Source: Hylemonella sp. UBA6679 (GTDB lineage: Bacteria > Pseudomonadota > Gammaproteobacteria > Burkholderiales > Burkholderiaceae_C). Taken from it: a DNA stretch of 49,166 nt. A model generated the notes under the pieces. It ran no database searches. It was not told the origin of the DNA and saw only the letters and a list, made by a program, of their open reading frames with translations. The stretch lies in NCBI GenBank assembly GCA_002454975.1, contig DKJZ01000017.1:1-49166 (forward strand), in the 5' to 3' direction. Within the stretch, counting starts at the first letter, position 1. Each line of letters starts with the position of its first letter. Shown here one piece after another: positions 1 through 6,924 of the stretch. The position numbers and the translations under genes are program-made.

Positions 1-293
1 AAGTACGCCGCGGCTTTTTTTGCGATGTCACGCTCCATACGAAGACGTGCCACCTCGGCGCGCAGACGAGCTATCTCCATCTGCTCGGGGGTGACCTTCA
101 CAGCCTTGCCAGTGACGTCCCCACCGTCGAGCTTGCCCTTGGCGGCCAGCCTCACCCAGTTGCTCAGGCTGGCCTTGGGGATACCCAGAACCTTGGCCAC
201 AACCGCAATGGCCTGTCCTGCCTTCACTTGGCGAACCGCCTCCAGTTTGAATTCCTGCGTGTACTGCGCACGCACCTGCTTTGCTGCTGTCAT
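1..293 (-). CDS. IS3-family transposase OrfA (partial at window edge)
   Basis: OrfA is the DNA-binding half of an IS3-family transposase. The start ATG is at 293. The translation begins MTAAKQVRAQYTQEFKLEAV, has a helix-turn-helix of the HTH_Tnp_1 type (residues about 10-55, including the GIPKASLSNWVR segment), and continues into the leucine-zipper-like region ending near RLRMERDIAKKAAAYF. About 97 residues are visible, close to the family's usual 90-100. An A7G run (minus strand of positions 14-21) lies just before the expected end of orfA, where IS3 elements use programmed -1 frameshifting to make OrfAB. The slippery run is seen; its use is inferred from the family. Confidence 0.85.
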   Translation of the reverse strand, partial: MTAAKQVRAQYTQEFKLEAVRQVKAGQAIAVVAKVLGIPKASLSNWVRLAAKGKLDGGDVTGKAVKVTPEQMEIARLRAEVARLRMERDIAKKAAAY

Positions 294-352
294 TCCTTGA
301 CTCCTTGTCGACATTTTCAACAAGGGCTAAGAACTCCACTTTTCAGGGGCAA
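1..352 (-). mobile_element. IS3-family insertion sequence, left end (partial)
   Basis: The terminal part of an IS3-family element enters from the left edge. Read on the minus strand it begins near position 352 with a TGCCCCTGAAAAGTGGAGTT-type end, followed about 40 bases later by the start of orfA. The rest, including orfB with the DDE catalytic domain and the other inverted repeat, lies outside the window, so the exact boundary and any target duplication cannot be fixed here. The terminus falls inside the DUF4395 reading frame, which is the best evidence for where the element ends. Confidence 0.75.
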
Positions 353-836
353 CCTCAAATATGTAGGAGCGCCACAGAAACGCTTTGCCTGGTCAATAGG
401 TCTAGTGCTTGCCACATTCATGATCTTTCTTGTCGTGATCAACGATGTGCGTGGGCCGATCAACATGATCACCTGCCTGGTCTGTCTGATACTGCTGTTT
501 TTCGAATCGGCATTTGGAATTTGCGTGGGCTGCAAGATGTACAACTTGTTCAACAAAGAAAAGGCGCAACTCTGTCCCGGCAATGTGTGTGAGATCAAAG
601 ACCGTGAGTCGATCCAGATTGTTACCTTGGCTCAGGCACTGATTGCAATGGGGTATGTAGCGTTACTACTGTTCTTGTCACCCGTCCTTGATACAGCCCG
701 CTCTCAAGTGAGCAGCAAGGATCCAGCAAGTCAGGCCTCACCAGCCAGTTCGGCAGAAGAAGAGCGTTGTCGTGTTCCCGAGTTCGCCAAGAAGATGGGT
801 CATGAGGAGAAATGGAAGCTTCACAACGGTTGTTGA
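352..836 (+). pseudogene. DUF4395 membrane protein, 5' end removed by the insertion sequence
   Basis: The frame from just inside the IS boundary to the TGA at 834-836 encodes about 160 residues. A segment beginning RFAWSIGLVLATFMIFLVVI is followed by a second hydrophobic stretch ending in FGICVGCKMYNLF. This matches the C-terminal half of DUF4395 proteins, whose signature is a CxGCxxY motif after the last helix. A third hydrophobic segment and a Cys-containing tail (RCRVPEF, LHNGC) follow. No native start remains: the frame is open back into antisense IS sequence (an ATG at 228), so the N-terminal half should lie on the far side of the element. DUF4395 has no established function. The family call is fairly firm and the disruption is inferred from the IS end lying in frame. 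Confidence 0.7.
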
Positions 837-896
837 CCGATTGCATTGGATCCCTGACTTTGGTACCCGTGCAAAACTAAACATGCATAATAAATG

Positions 897-976
897 CTGT
901 CTCAACATTTAGAATGCTGACTTAGACCCCAAGTGCTTAATCGGCTTGTTCTTGGGAAACTTAGGCGGTTTGTGAT
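897..976 (+). repeat. Direct repeat copy A flanking the chromate module
   Basis: 80 bp that align without gaps to 4652-4731. The first 20 bases (CTGTCTCAACATTTAGAATG) are identical, the middle is diverged, and the last part (TTAGGCGGTTTG/GAT) is again nearly identical; hand alignment gives 63/80 matches. Copy A also contains a CCCAAG/CTTGGG dyad (928-933, 951-956) that copy B lacks at this place. The two copies bracket the HTH gene and the chr operon. Confidence 0.75.
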
Positions 977-1068
977 GAAGCATGTTCTGCTCCGCCAAGA
1001 CTGTTTCGAACTGATTCCAAGTCGTTCGAACAATTTACAACCCGTTCGGTGCCTCCTTGGGTGCGCTC

Positions 1069-1401
1069 CTAGAACACTTTCCGGATCAGACAGGCTTCTT
1101 CATAGGCCTCAATGTCTTTGAGCCGGTACAAGACCTTCCCCACGATCTTCAAGTACTGCGGGCCCTCGCCGACGGTGCGCCAGCGCTGAAGGCGTGCAAC
1201 TGAACACACCCAACGATCGGCGAGCATTATTTCGGTCAGGAGCTGGCGGGCAGGTTCGGCTGGGACCTCTGGAACCAGGAGTTGGGGCTCGAACTTGGGT
1301 TCAAAGGCAGCGGTTTTGGCGATGCCACTGGACAGGGCGTCCAGCACGTCAACCATGTTTTTAACCCGTGGGTTCGAAGATGAGGTGTTGTTAGTAGCCA
1401 T
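1069..1401 (-). CDS. AlpA/excisionase-like helix-turn-helix DNA-binding protein
   Basis: 110 residues. The C-terminal half (about residues 52-105) reads LLTEIMLADRWVCSVARLQR, then WRTVGEGPQYLKIVGKVLYR and a KDIEAYEE end. This is the HTH_17/MerR-like fold of AlpA and phage excisionases: helix, 'LxRWRxxGEGPxYxK' wing, and a short 'Y/D-IEAYE' helix. The N-terminal half is low in complexity and probably flexible. Proteins of this kind are common in integrated elements of Burkholderiales as small regulators or directionality factors. It is divergent from chrB, has a perfect inverted repeat about 18-42 bases upstream of its start, and lies inside the two direct repeats, which fits a mobile-module regulator. 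No integrase is visible. The HTH call is firm; the role is inferred. Confidence 0.7.
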   Translation of the reverse strand: MATNNTSSSNPRVKNMVDVLDALSSGIAKTAAFEPKFEPQLLVPEVPAEPARQLLTEIMLADRWVCSVARLQRWRTVGEGPQYLKIVGKVLYRLKDIEAYEEACLIRKVF

Positions 1402-1807
1402 GGACTTGCTCCTTGATGCCTATATGCAGTGGTTTCATATAGGTTCATACCGTTTGGCTATGCGTTTTTCTCAGCGGGGTGGGTTAGTGCATGCACGGGC
1501 AAGTCTTACGTAAGATGATGATCCGGATTTCTTTGCATATTTCATGTACCGGGGATTGCTACTTTTTTGAGTAATACGTTGTTCCTTTTTCTGACGATCA
1601 AGACACCGTATTGCGCCTTGGGCGAGGATGGCACCAATGTTGGCCATAGGGCTTGGGTGAGGCCTTGAATCGATTTTTTCTTGAGGTTGTGCGTGCATGC
1701 TGCGGGCTCCGTTGGGTTTGAGCAACCGTATGGGTGCGTCGATCTCGAGGAGCTATCAAATCATTTATTTAATTGAATATATCAAGTCAAGATGTAGAAT
1801 ACTCTAC
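1402..1807. other. Gene-poor divergent regulatory stretch between the HTH gene and chrB
   Basis: I find no convincing gene here. It holds the CCTATATG/CATATAGG inverted repeat (1419-1443), a perfect 12-bp palindrome TCTTACGTAAGA (1504-1515), and an AT-rich promoter just before chrB (1773-1809). An 84-codon minus-strand frame (1471-1725) has no recognisable features. Base composition is clearly lower in GC than the core genes further right. Confidence 0.5.
1419..1443. promoter_or_regulatory. Inverted repeat, probable operator of the HTH gene
   Basis: CCTATATG (1419-1426) and CATATAGG (1436-1443) form a perfect 8-bp inverted repeat with a 9-base spacer. It lies 18 bases upstream of the ATG of the minus-strand HTH gene. 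Spacing and symmetry suit a dimeric HTH regulator; autoregulation is an inference. Confidence 0.5.
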
Positions 1808-1809
1808 AT
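1773..1809 (+). promoter_or_regulatory. chrB promoter with an overlapping palindrome; transcript may be leaderless
   Basis: A -35-like TTGAAT (1773-1778) and a -10-like TAGAAT (1795-1800) are separated by 16 bases. Transcription would start around 1806-1808, at the chrB ATG (1808), and no Shine-Dalgarno sequence precedes that codon. A perfect dyad ATGTAGA-ATAC-TCTACAT (1792-1798, 1803-1809) covers the -10 box and start codon, placed to act as an operator. ChrB is known as a chromate-responsive regulator of its own operon, so it is the natural candidate to bind here. Confidence 0.55.
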
Positions 1810-2746
1810 GAATTGGCTTTGCTTCATCACTAGTCTCCCCACAGAAAACGCCACCTTGCGCCAAAGGTCATGGCGCGCGCTCAAGGCCTGCGGATCTGCA
1901 GTTCTGCGCGATGGCGTTTACTTGTTGCCTGATCAAGGGAGCCATAAGTCTGTCCTCGACGCCATAGCGCAAGACGTTTTAGACGGGGGTGGAACGGCGT
2001 TGGTGCTGATCACCGTGGAGCCAGCTGGTCAGAACTTCAAACTGCTTTTCGATCGCAAGGGTGAGTACGTCGCTTTGCTGGATCAGGTCACCAAGGCAGG
2101 AGCAGGCCTGACTGATACCTCAATTCATGACGCTCTGAAACAAGCCAGAAAGCTGCGCAAGGCTTTTACTCAGTTGTGCGACATCGATTTTTTCCCAGGC
2201 GAGGCGCAGTCGCAACTAAACAGCGCCCTGAATGATTTAGAACAGACCTGTGCTTATGCTTTGTCACCTCACGAGCCAAGAAAGAACTCGGGCAGCATCG
2301 CAGAGCTTGACATCAAGGATTACCAGGGACGTCTTTGGGCTACACGTGCGCGGCCATGGGTGGATCGTCTCGCAAGCGCATGGCTGATTCGCCGTTTCAT
2401 CGATACCACGGCCACCATCACTTGGCTGAACAACCCTGAGGACTGCCCCCAAAAAGCACTCGGCTTTGACTTCGATGGCGCAACCTTTAGCCACGTTGGT
2501 TCGCGTGTGACCTTCGAAGTGTTGGCCGCAAGTTTTGGCCTCACGAGTCCTGCGATGGTGCGTCTGGGCTTGCTGATTCACTACCTTGATGTGGGAGGCG
2601 TGCAGCCTGCGGAAGCCTCCGGTATTGAAAGTTTGCTTCAAGGCCTGCGTCAAACCATCGAAGACGATGACCAACTTTTAGCGACAGCATCTACCGTGTT
2701 TGATGGATTGCTGTGTGCCTTTCAACAAAGCGAGAAAGCAACATGA
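1808..2746 (+). CDS. chrB: ChrB, chromate-responsive regulator
   Basis: 312 residues, the usual size for ChrB. The N-terminal part starts MNWLCFITSLPTENATLRQR, typical of the ChrB N-terminal domain (residues about 1-150). The C-terminal domain (about 175-305) carries the family signature WATRARPWVDRLASAWLIRR followed by FID, then FDFDGATFSHVGSRVTFEVL. The start at 1808 matches the family N-terminus; the frame is open further upstream but those residues do not look like ChrB. In characterised chromate-resistance loci ChrB senses chromate and controls chrA. Here it overlaps chrA by four bases (ATGA), so the two are translationally coupled. The promoter and palindrome at 1773-1809 suggest autoregulation. 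Identification is secure. Confidence 0.93.
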   Translation: MNWLCFITSLPTENATLRQRSWRALKACGSAVLRDGVYLLPDQGSHKSVLDAIAQDVLDGGGTALVLITVEPAGQNFKLLFDRKGEYVALLDQVTKAGAGLTDTSIHDALKQARKLRKAFTQLCDIDFFPGEAQSQLNSALNDLEQTCAYALSPHEPRKNSGSIAELDIKDYQGRLWATRARPWVDRLASAWLIRRFIDTTATITWLNNPEDCPQKALGFDFDGATFSHVGSRVTFEVLAASFGLTSPAMVRLGLLIHYLDVGGVQPAEASGIESLLQGLRQTIEDDDQLLATASTVFDGLLCAFQQSEKAT

Positions 2747-4110
2747 GCACCCCGACAGAAGAAATCCCCAACTTAAGGCTGAGTAACGATGCGCCGCAGG
2801 TAAGTTTTACGCAGGCTTTTTGGTTTTGGCTCAAGCTAGGTTTTATCAGCTTTGGCGGCCCCGCTGGACAGATCGCCATCATGCATGAAGAGTTGGTGGT
2901 GCGGCGGCGTTGGATTTCTGAAAAACGCTTTTTGCACGCGCTCAATTACTGCATGGTATTGCCTGGACCAGAAGCTCAGCAACTCGCGATTTACATCGGC
3001 TGGTTGCTGCATAAAACACGTGGCGGCATTGTGGCGGGTACGATGTTCGTACTGCCATCATTGTTTATCTTGATCGCGCTGTCGTGGGTCTACATTGCCT
3101 TTGGCGACGTGCCTTTGATTGCTGGCATCTTTTACGGCATCAAACCTGCGGTCACCGCGATCGTGGTTCATGCTGCGCATCGAATTGGCTCACGCGCCCT
3201 TAAGAACAATGTTTTGTGGGCCGTCGCTGCGGCTAGCTTTGTGGCGATTTTTGCGCTCAATGTGCCGTTTCCATTCATTGTGCTGGGCGCAGCAGCCATC
3301 GGTTTCTTTGGGGGTCGTATGGCACCGGAAATTTTTAAAGTGGGCGGGGGCCACGGCCAGGCCAAAGAGTCCTATGGTGTTGCACTAATCGACGACAACA
3401 CCCCCACGCCAGAGCATGCGGTTTTCAGCTCGCACCGGTTGATTCAAGTGGTTGCGATAGGCGCATTGCTTTGGATCGTGCCCATGGGTTTATTGTTCAT
3501 GCGGTTTGGTTGGGATCACACCCTGACGCAAATGAGCTGGTTTTTCACCAAGGCTGCCTTGCTCACGTTTGGTGGTGCCTATGCGGTGTTGCCTTATGTT
3601 TATCAGGGTGCTGTTGATCAATTTGGATGGGCCACGGCAACTCAAATGATTGATGGCTTGGCGCTTGGTGAGTCAACGCCGGGGCCACTTATCATGGTCG
3701 TGGCCTTTGTCGGGTTCATTGGCGGCTATGTCAAAGAAGTTTTCGGGCCTGAGAACTTGTTTCTGGCAGGTGCTGTAGCTGCAAGCGTGGTGACCTGGTT
3801 TACCTTCTTGCCCTCTTTCTTATTCATCTTGGCTGGTGGCCCTATGATCGAGAGCACGCACAACGATCTCAAGTTCACAGCGCCCTTGACCGCCATCACG
3901 GCAGCCGTGGTGGGTGTGATCTTGAACTTGGCTCTTTTCTTTGGCTATCACGTGCTCTGGCCTCAAGGCTTTAGCGGCGTTTTTGACTGGCCGTCAGCAG
4001 TGCTTGCCGTGGCCGCCTCTGTTGCGCTCTTTAAATACAAACGCAATGTGATCCATGTCATCGCTGTCAGCGGTCTGATTGGCGTAGGCATTCGATGGTT
4101 CATCTTATGA
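2743..4110 (+). CDS. chrA: ChrA chromate efflux transporter (CHR family, two-domain form)
   Basis: 455 residues with two homologous CHR domains and about ten hydrophobic segments. The N-terminal domain shows the signature FISFGGPAGQIAIMHEELV followed by MVLPGPEAQQLAIYIGW. The C-terminal domain repeats it as LLTFGGAYAVLPYVYQGAV and LGESTPGPLIMVVAFVGFIG. This two-domain layout is that of long-chain CHR proteins, inner-membrane exporters of chromate (CrO4 2-) driven by the membrane potential. The ATG at 2743 overlaps the chrB stop and is preceded by a GAGAAAG ribosome-binding site. It overlaps the following cytochrome gene by ATGA as well, so all three genes form one coupled operon. Confidence 0.95.
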   Translation: MSTPTEEIPNLRLSNDAPQVSFTQAFWFWLKLGFISFGGPAGQIAIMHEELVVRRRWISEKRFLHALNYCMVLPGPEAQQLAIYIGWLLHKTRGGIVAGTMFVLPSLFILIALSWVYIAFGDVPLIAGIFYGIKPAVTAIVVHAAHRIGSRALKNNVLWAVAAASFVAIFALNVPFPFIVLGAAAIGFFGGRMAPEIFKVGGGHGQAKESYGVALIDDNTPTPEHAVFSSHRLIQVVAIGALLWIVPMGLLFMRFGWDHTLTQMSWFFTKAALLTFGGAYAVLPYVYQGAVDQFGWATATQMIDGLALGESTPGPLIMVVAFVGFIGGYVKEVFGPENLFLAGAVAASVVTWFTFLPSFLFILAGGPMIESTHNDLKFTAPLTAITAAVVGVILNLALFFGYHVLWPQGFSGVFDWPSAVLAVAASVALFKYKRNVIHVIAVSGLIGVGIRWFIL

Positions 4111-4574
4111 AAGCACAATCCATGAAATCAATTCAAATCATCGTTGGCGCGACCATTTTGGCCAGCTCTGTCACCGTGTCTTTTGCACAGGATCGTAAAA
4201 TTGAACAAGCCATCAAGCACCGACGCGCAGCCTTCACGGTGATGAGCACTTATTTCAGTCGCTTGCTGCAAACGGTCGAAGGAGATCGTCCCTTTAACGG
4301 CCCTATGGTAATTTCAGACGCGCGCACTGTAGAAACATTGAGCCGGTTACCGTGGGAAGGTTTTGTACCGGGAAGCGAGAGGGGGGACACCAAGGCGAAG
4401 GAAGATATTTGGTTTGAAGAAGAGCGATTCAAAAAGCTCAGCACCGAGCTAGAGAGCAAAACAAGCAACTTGGCCAAGGTGGCGGAAACCAGCGATTTGA
4501 AGAAAATCAAACTGGCGTTCGAGCAGACACGCGATACCTGCAACGCCTGCCATAAAGAATTTCGCAAAAAGTGA
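4107..4574 (+). CDS. Cytochrome c'/c-556-type class II cytochrome c
   Basis: 155 residues from the ATG at 4107, which overlaps the chrA stop; an ATG at 4122 (MKSIQIIVG) is a possible alternative start. Residues 1-28 form a Sec signal peptide ending near SFAQ. The mature part is helical, begins KIEQAIKHRRAAFTVMSTYF, and ends with the haem c site C145-N-A-C148-H149 followed by KEFRKK, at the extreme C-terminus as in class II cytochromes. Met46 could be a sixth haem ligand, as in c-556. The protein should be periplasmic. Well-known chr operons often carry chrC (a superoxide dismutase) or chrF after chrA, so a cytochrome in this coupled position is unusual. It might pass electrons to chromate or protect against radicals; that is inference only. 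Confidence 0.85.
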   Translation: MKAQSMKSIQIIVGATILASSVTVSFAQDRKIEQAIKHRRAAFTVMSTYFSRLLQTVEGDRPFNGPMVISDARTVETLSRLPWEGFVPGSERGDTKAKEDIWFEEERFKKLSTELESKTSNLAKVAETSDLKKIKLAFEQTRDTCNACHKEFRKK

Positions 4575-4651
4575 GGCGTAATTTGGTCGATTTCACCACC
4601 CATCATTATTGAGTCGATCCGATTTTTCAATTGCATTGCCGTACCAAACAT

Positions 4652-4731
4652 CTGTCTCAACATTTAGAATGATGTATTGAACCTCAAGAGCTTGATCTAC
4701 GTGCCCTCGGAAAAGTTAGGCGGTTTGCGAT
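4652..4731 (+). repeat. Direct repeat copy B flanking the chromate module
   Basis: Partner of the repeat at 897-976: same orientation, same length, no gaps, 63/80 identical bases. It lies 77 bases after the cytochrome gene and ends 28 bases before the terminator at 4760. A short stretch before each copy also contains TTGCATTG (840-847 and 4631-4638), so similarity may extend leftwards with gaps. Confidence 0.75.
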
Positions 4732-4759
4732 CTGGTATCTCCTGGCCCGCCAACCAAGA

Positions 4760-4790
4760 CCCCAAGTGCTTCATGTACTTGGGGTTTTTT
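4760..4790 (+). terminator. Rho-independent terminator
   Basis: CCCCAAGT (4760-4767), a 9-base loop, ACTTGGGG (4777-4784) and six T. An outer CGCCAAC/GTTGGCG pair (4748-4754, 4791-4797) could extend the fold. It closes the chr operon, or a transcript through repeat B, before the next gene. Confidence 0.85.
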
Positions 4791-4822
4791 GTTGGCGCGC
4801 CTTGTGATCTCAGGAGTCACCC

Positions 4823-5464
4823 ATGAACGATATTCAAACGCTGGGACAGCACACCCTCACGGCCCTTGAGTTGTTGGGTACGGCTGCTTTTGCTGTTTCT
4901 GGCGTGTTGGGTGCCGTGCGCAAGCGCATGGATGTGGTGGGCATTGTGGTGTGTGGTTTTCTGGCGGCTTTTGGCGGCGGGACGTTGCGTGACATCTTGA
5001 TTGACCGCCGACCTTTTTTTTGGGTGGACCATCAGTTGGTGCTTATCGCTGTTTTGGTGCTGTGTGTGGCTTGTGCAAGCTTTCTGCATCGCTTTGATCT
5101 GCAGAGCAGTGCCAGGCTGTTGCAGGTGCCCGATGCGATAGGGTTGGGTCTGTTTTGCAGCACCGGGCTTCACATGTCCTGGACCCTCGGGCAGCCTCCC
5201 GCAGTGGCCATCATGATGGGTGTGATCACAGGCACCTTCGGTGGTGTGCTGCGCGACATGGTGTGCAACGAAGTGCCCAGCTTGTTCAGAGACCACCGTC
5301 CCTACGCCCTTTGTGCATTGGCCGGCACCCTGTTTTATGTGGCACTCATGTTGATGGATGCGCCGCCGTGGTTGGCGGTGGCCAGCTGTGCCGTGGTCAC
5401 AACAGGATCGCGTTTGCTCACGCTGTGGCTAAACCTCAGATTGCCCTCGGTGCGCTCGAATTGA
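4823..5464 (+). CDS. TRIC/UPF0126 family membrane channel protein
   Basis: 213 residues with about seven hydrophobic helices, made of two homologous halves. The first half carries GFLAAFGGGTLRDILIDRRP (residues about 45-64) and the second TGTFGGVLRDMVCNEVP (about 132-148). These paired glycine-rich GG(G/V)(T/V)LRD motifs define the bacterial UPF0126 proteins (YicG/YadS in E. coli), related to eukaryotic TRIC cation channels. Prokaryotic homologues have been described as potassium or sodium channels; the ion here is unknown. A CAGGAG ribosome-binding site (4811-4816) fixes the ATG. It stands alone, after a terminator and convergent with the next gene. In the gap (5465-5616) a GTCAGTTC/GAACTGAC pair (5507-5514, 5541-5548) is the only visible dyad. 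Confidence 0.88.
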   Translation: MNDIQTLGQHTLTALELLGTAAFAVSGVLGAVRKRMDVVGIVVCGFLAAFGGGTLRDILIDRRPFFWVDHQLVLIAVLVLCVACASFLHRFDLQSSARLLQVPDAIGLGLFCSTGLHMSWTLGQPPAVAIMMGVITGTFGGVLRDMVCNEVPSLFRDHRPYALCALAGTLFYVALMLMDAPPWLAVASCAVVTTGSRLLTLWLNLRLPSVRSN

Positions 5465-5616
5465 GGTTTGGTCAGCGATGGCTGCGTCTGATGCCTCGCG
5501 TGCCAAGTCAGTTCACGCAAGGGCCCCACACAGTGGCATCGAACTGACGCTACTGCCACGCCTATGGCAAAGCCGCAGCCCGACACAAGTGCTGAAGGTC
5601 GCCTAGGCGTTGGCCT

Positions 5617-6711
5617 CTACGGAACGATGGCAGTGAACAGATAGACCGCAAAGATGACCAAATGAATGGTGCCTTGCATGACGGTTGTGCGTCCGGTTCC
5701 TAGAGACAGTGTGGCCACAATCAACGAGAGCAAAAGCAAGACCGTGGATTTGTCGTCAATGCCCAGCTCAAGCGTCAAGCCGGTGGCCAAAGACACCATG
5801 GCCACCGCAGGAATGGTCAAGCCAATGCTGGCCAGCGCCGAGCCCAGCGCTAGGTTCATGCTGGTTTGCAAGCGGTTGGCCCGCGCTGCCTGGTAAGCGG
5901 CAATGCTTTCCGGCAACAAGACCACGGTTGCAATGATGATGCCCACCAAGGTCTTGGGGGCGCCAACGCCTTCAACCGCTGTCTCCAGGGCGGGCGAAAG
6001 CGCCTTGGCCAGCAGCACAACAGCGCTCAAGCAAACCAAGAGCAGTGCAGCGCTGAGTAGTGCCATTTTTGTGGACGGTGGATCGGCGTGCACCTCCTCG
6101 TCACCCGCGGCTACCACCGGAAGAAAATAGTCGCGGTGACGCACCGTTTGCACCAAAACAAACGTCCCGTAAAGCACCAGCGACACAACGGCAATGAAGC
6201 TCAGTTGGCTGCTGCTGTAAACGGGCCCCAGCGCGGTCGTGGTGAAGTTGGGCAGCACCAACGTCAGCACAGAAATGGCAGCCAGCGTTGCCAAGGCTGC
6301 AGACACCCCATACAAGCTGAAGGACTGCTCACCGTGGCGGCGCCCGCCGCTGAGCAGGCAAAGACCCACCATGCCGTTGAGAATGATCATGACCGAGGCA
6401 AACACCGTGTCTCGCGCCAGCCCTGTGGCGGCCTGGCCACCGGCCATCATCAACGAAACAATGAGCGCCACCTCAATGGCTGTGACAGACAGCGCCAGCA
6501 CCAAGGTGCCGTAAGGTTCACCCACCCGGTGGGCTACCACCTCGGCATGGAAAACCGCAGCCAAAATGCCACCCACCAGCCCAGCCACCAAAAGCACATC
6601 AAACAGCCCACCGAGCGAGGATGCGTGTCCCGAGCCTAAAGCCACCAGCAGCCCCCAAGCAAGGGCTGGGCACATGACGGACCATGTGGGCAAACGAGAC
6701 GCTAACTTCAT
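5617..6711 (-). CDS. chaA: ChaA-type calcium/sodium:proton antiporter (CaCA superfamily)
   Basis: 364 residues, 11 or so hydrophobic segments and two inverted CaCA repeats. The first repeat has FHAEVVAHRVGEPYGTLVLA followed by LSVTAIEVALIVSLM, the alpha-1 motif of ChaA with its membrane-embedded Glu. The second, after the hydrophilic loop at about residues 190-210 (AAGDEEVHADPPSTK), has GIIIATVVLLPESIAAYQAA (alpha-2). ChaA exchanges cytoplasmic Na+, Ca2+ or K+ for protons and supports alkaline and salt tolerance. The length matches E. coli ChaA. The gene is monocistronic and convergent with the TRIC gene. Confidence 0.85.
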   Translation of the reverse strand: MKLASRLPTWSVMCPALAWGLLVALGSGHASSLGGLFDVLLVAGLVGGILAAVFHAEVVAHRVGEPYGTLVLALSVTAIEVALIVSLMMAGGQAATGLARDTVFASVMIILNGMVGLCLLSGGRRHGEQSFSLYGVSAALATLAAISVLTLVLPNFTTTALGPVYSSSQLSFIAVVSLVLYGTFVLVQTVRHRDYFLPVVAAGDEEVHADPPSTKMALLSAALLLVCLSAVVLLAKALSPALETAVEGVGAPKTLVGIIIATVVLLPESIAAYQAARANRLQTSMNLALGSALASIGLTIPAVAMVSLATGLTLELGIDDKSTVLLLLSLIVATLSLGTGRTTVMQGTIHLVIFAVYLFTAIVP

Positions 6712-6788
6712 GGCTTGAGTCTATCTCTAGGGGGTGCCGACACGAACAGCTTTGCGCAGAAGCCGTTGTTGGTGTGCGTTTTTTGATG

Positions 6789-6831
6789 GGGTTTGGTTGT
6801 GGTTTTGTTATGGGTTTTGTTATGGGTTTTT
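6789..6831. repeat. T/G-rich tandem repeat of a 12-bp unit
   Basis: GGTTTTGTTATG occurs twice in perfect register (6801-6812, 6813-6824), followed by a partial GGTTTT and preceded by a degenerate copy. It lies in the 213-bp gap between the divergent chaA and iorA-like genes, about 95 bases before the latter. It could vary by slippage and alter promoter spacing; nothing shows that it does. Confidence 0.6.
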
Positions 6832-6924
6832 GGATATCCCTATGGGTATCTACTTAGCCTGCACTCACAAAAAAGCCCAGGCGATGTGGCATAAAAGCGG
6901 TTCAGAACATTTATGGAGACAAGC

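Noticed and set aside
228..836. Single 202-codon gene starting inside the insertion sequence
   Set aside because: The first 40 codons are antisense to the transposase gene and have no relation to DUF4395; a fusion created by the insertion is simpler.
1471..1725. 84-codon minus-strand reading frame between the HTH gene and chrB
   Set aside because: No recognisable domain, no good ribosome-binding site, and it spans the palindrome and regulatory stretch; composition looks non-coding.
4716..4753. Possible tRNA 3' end (CCTGGCCCGCCA) beside repeat B
   Set aside because: The acceptor-like end is there, but no T arm with a TTCGA-type loop and no 5' half can be folded, so it is not a tRNA or a clear tRNA fragment.
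6789..6831. CRISPR-like repeat
   Set aside because: Units are 12 bp and contiguous with no spacers, and no cas genes are nearby; no CRISPR array was seen anywhere in the window.
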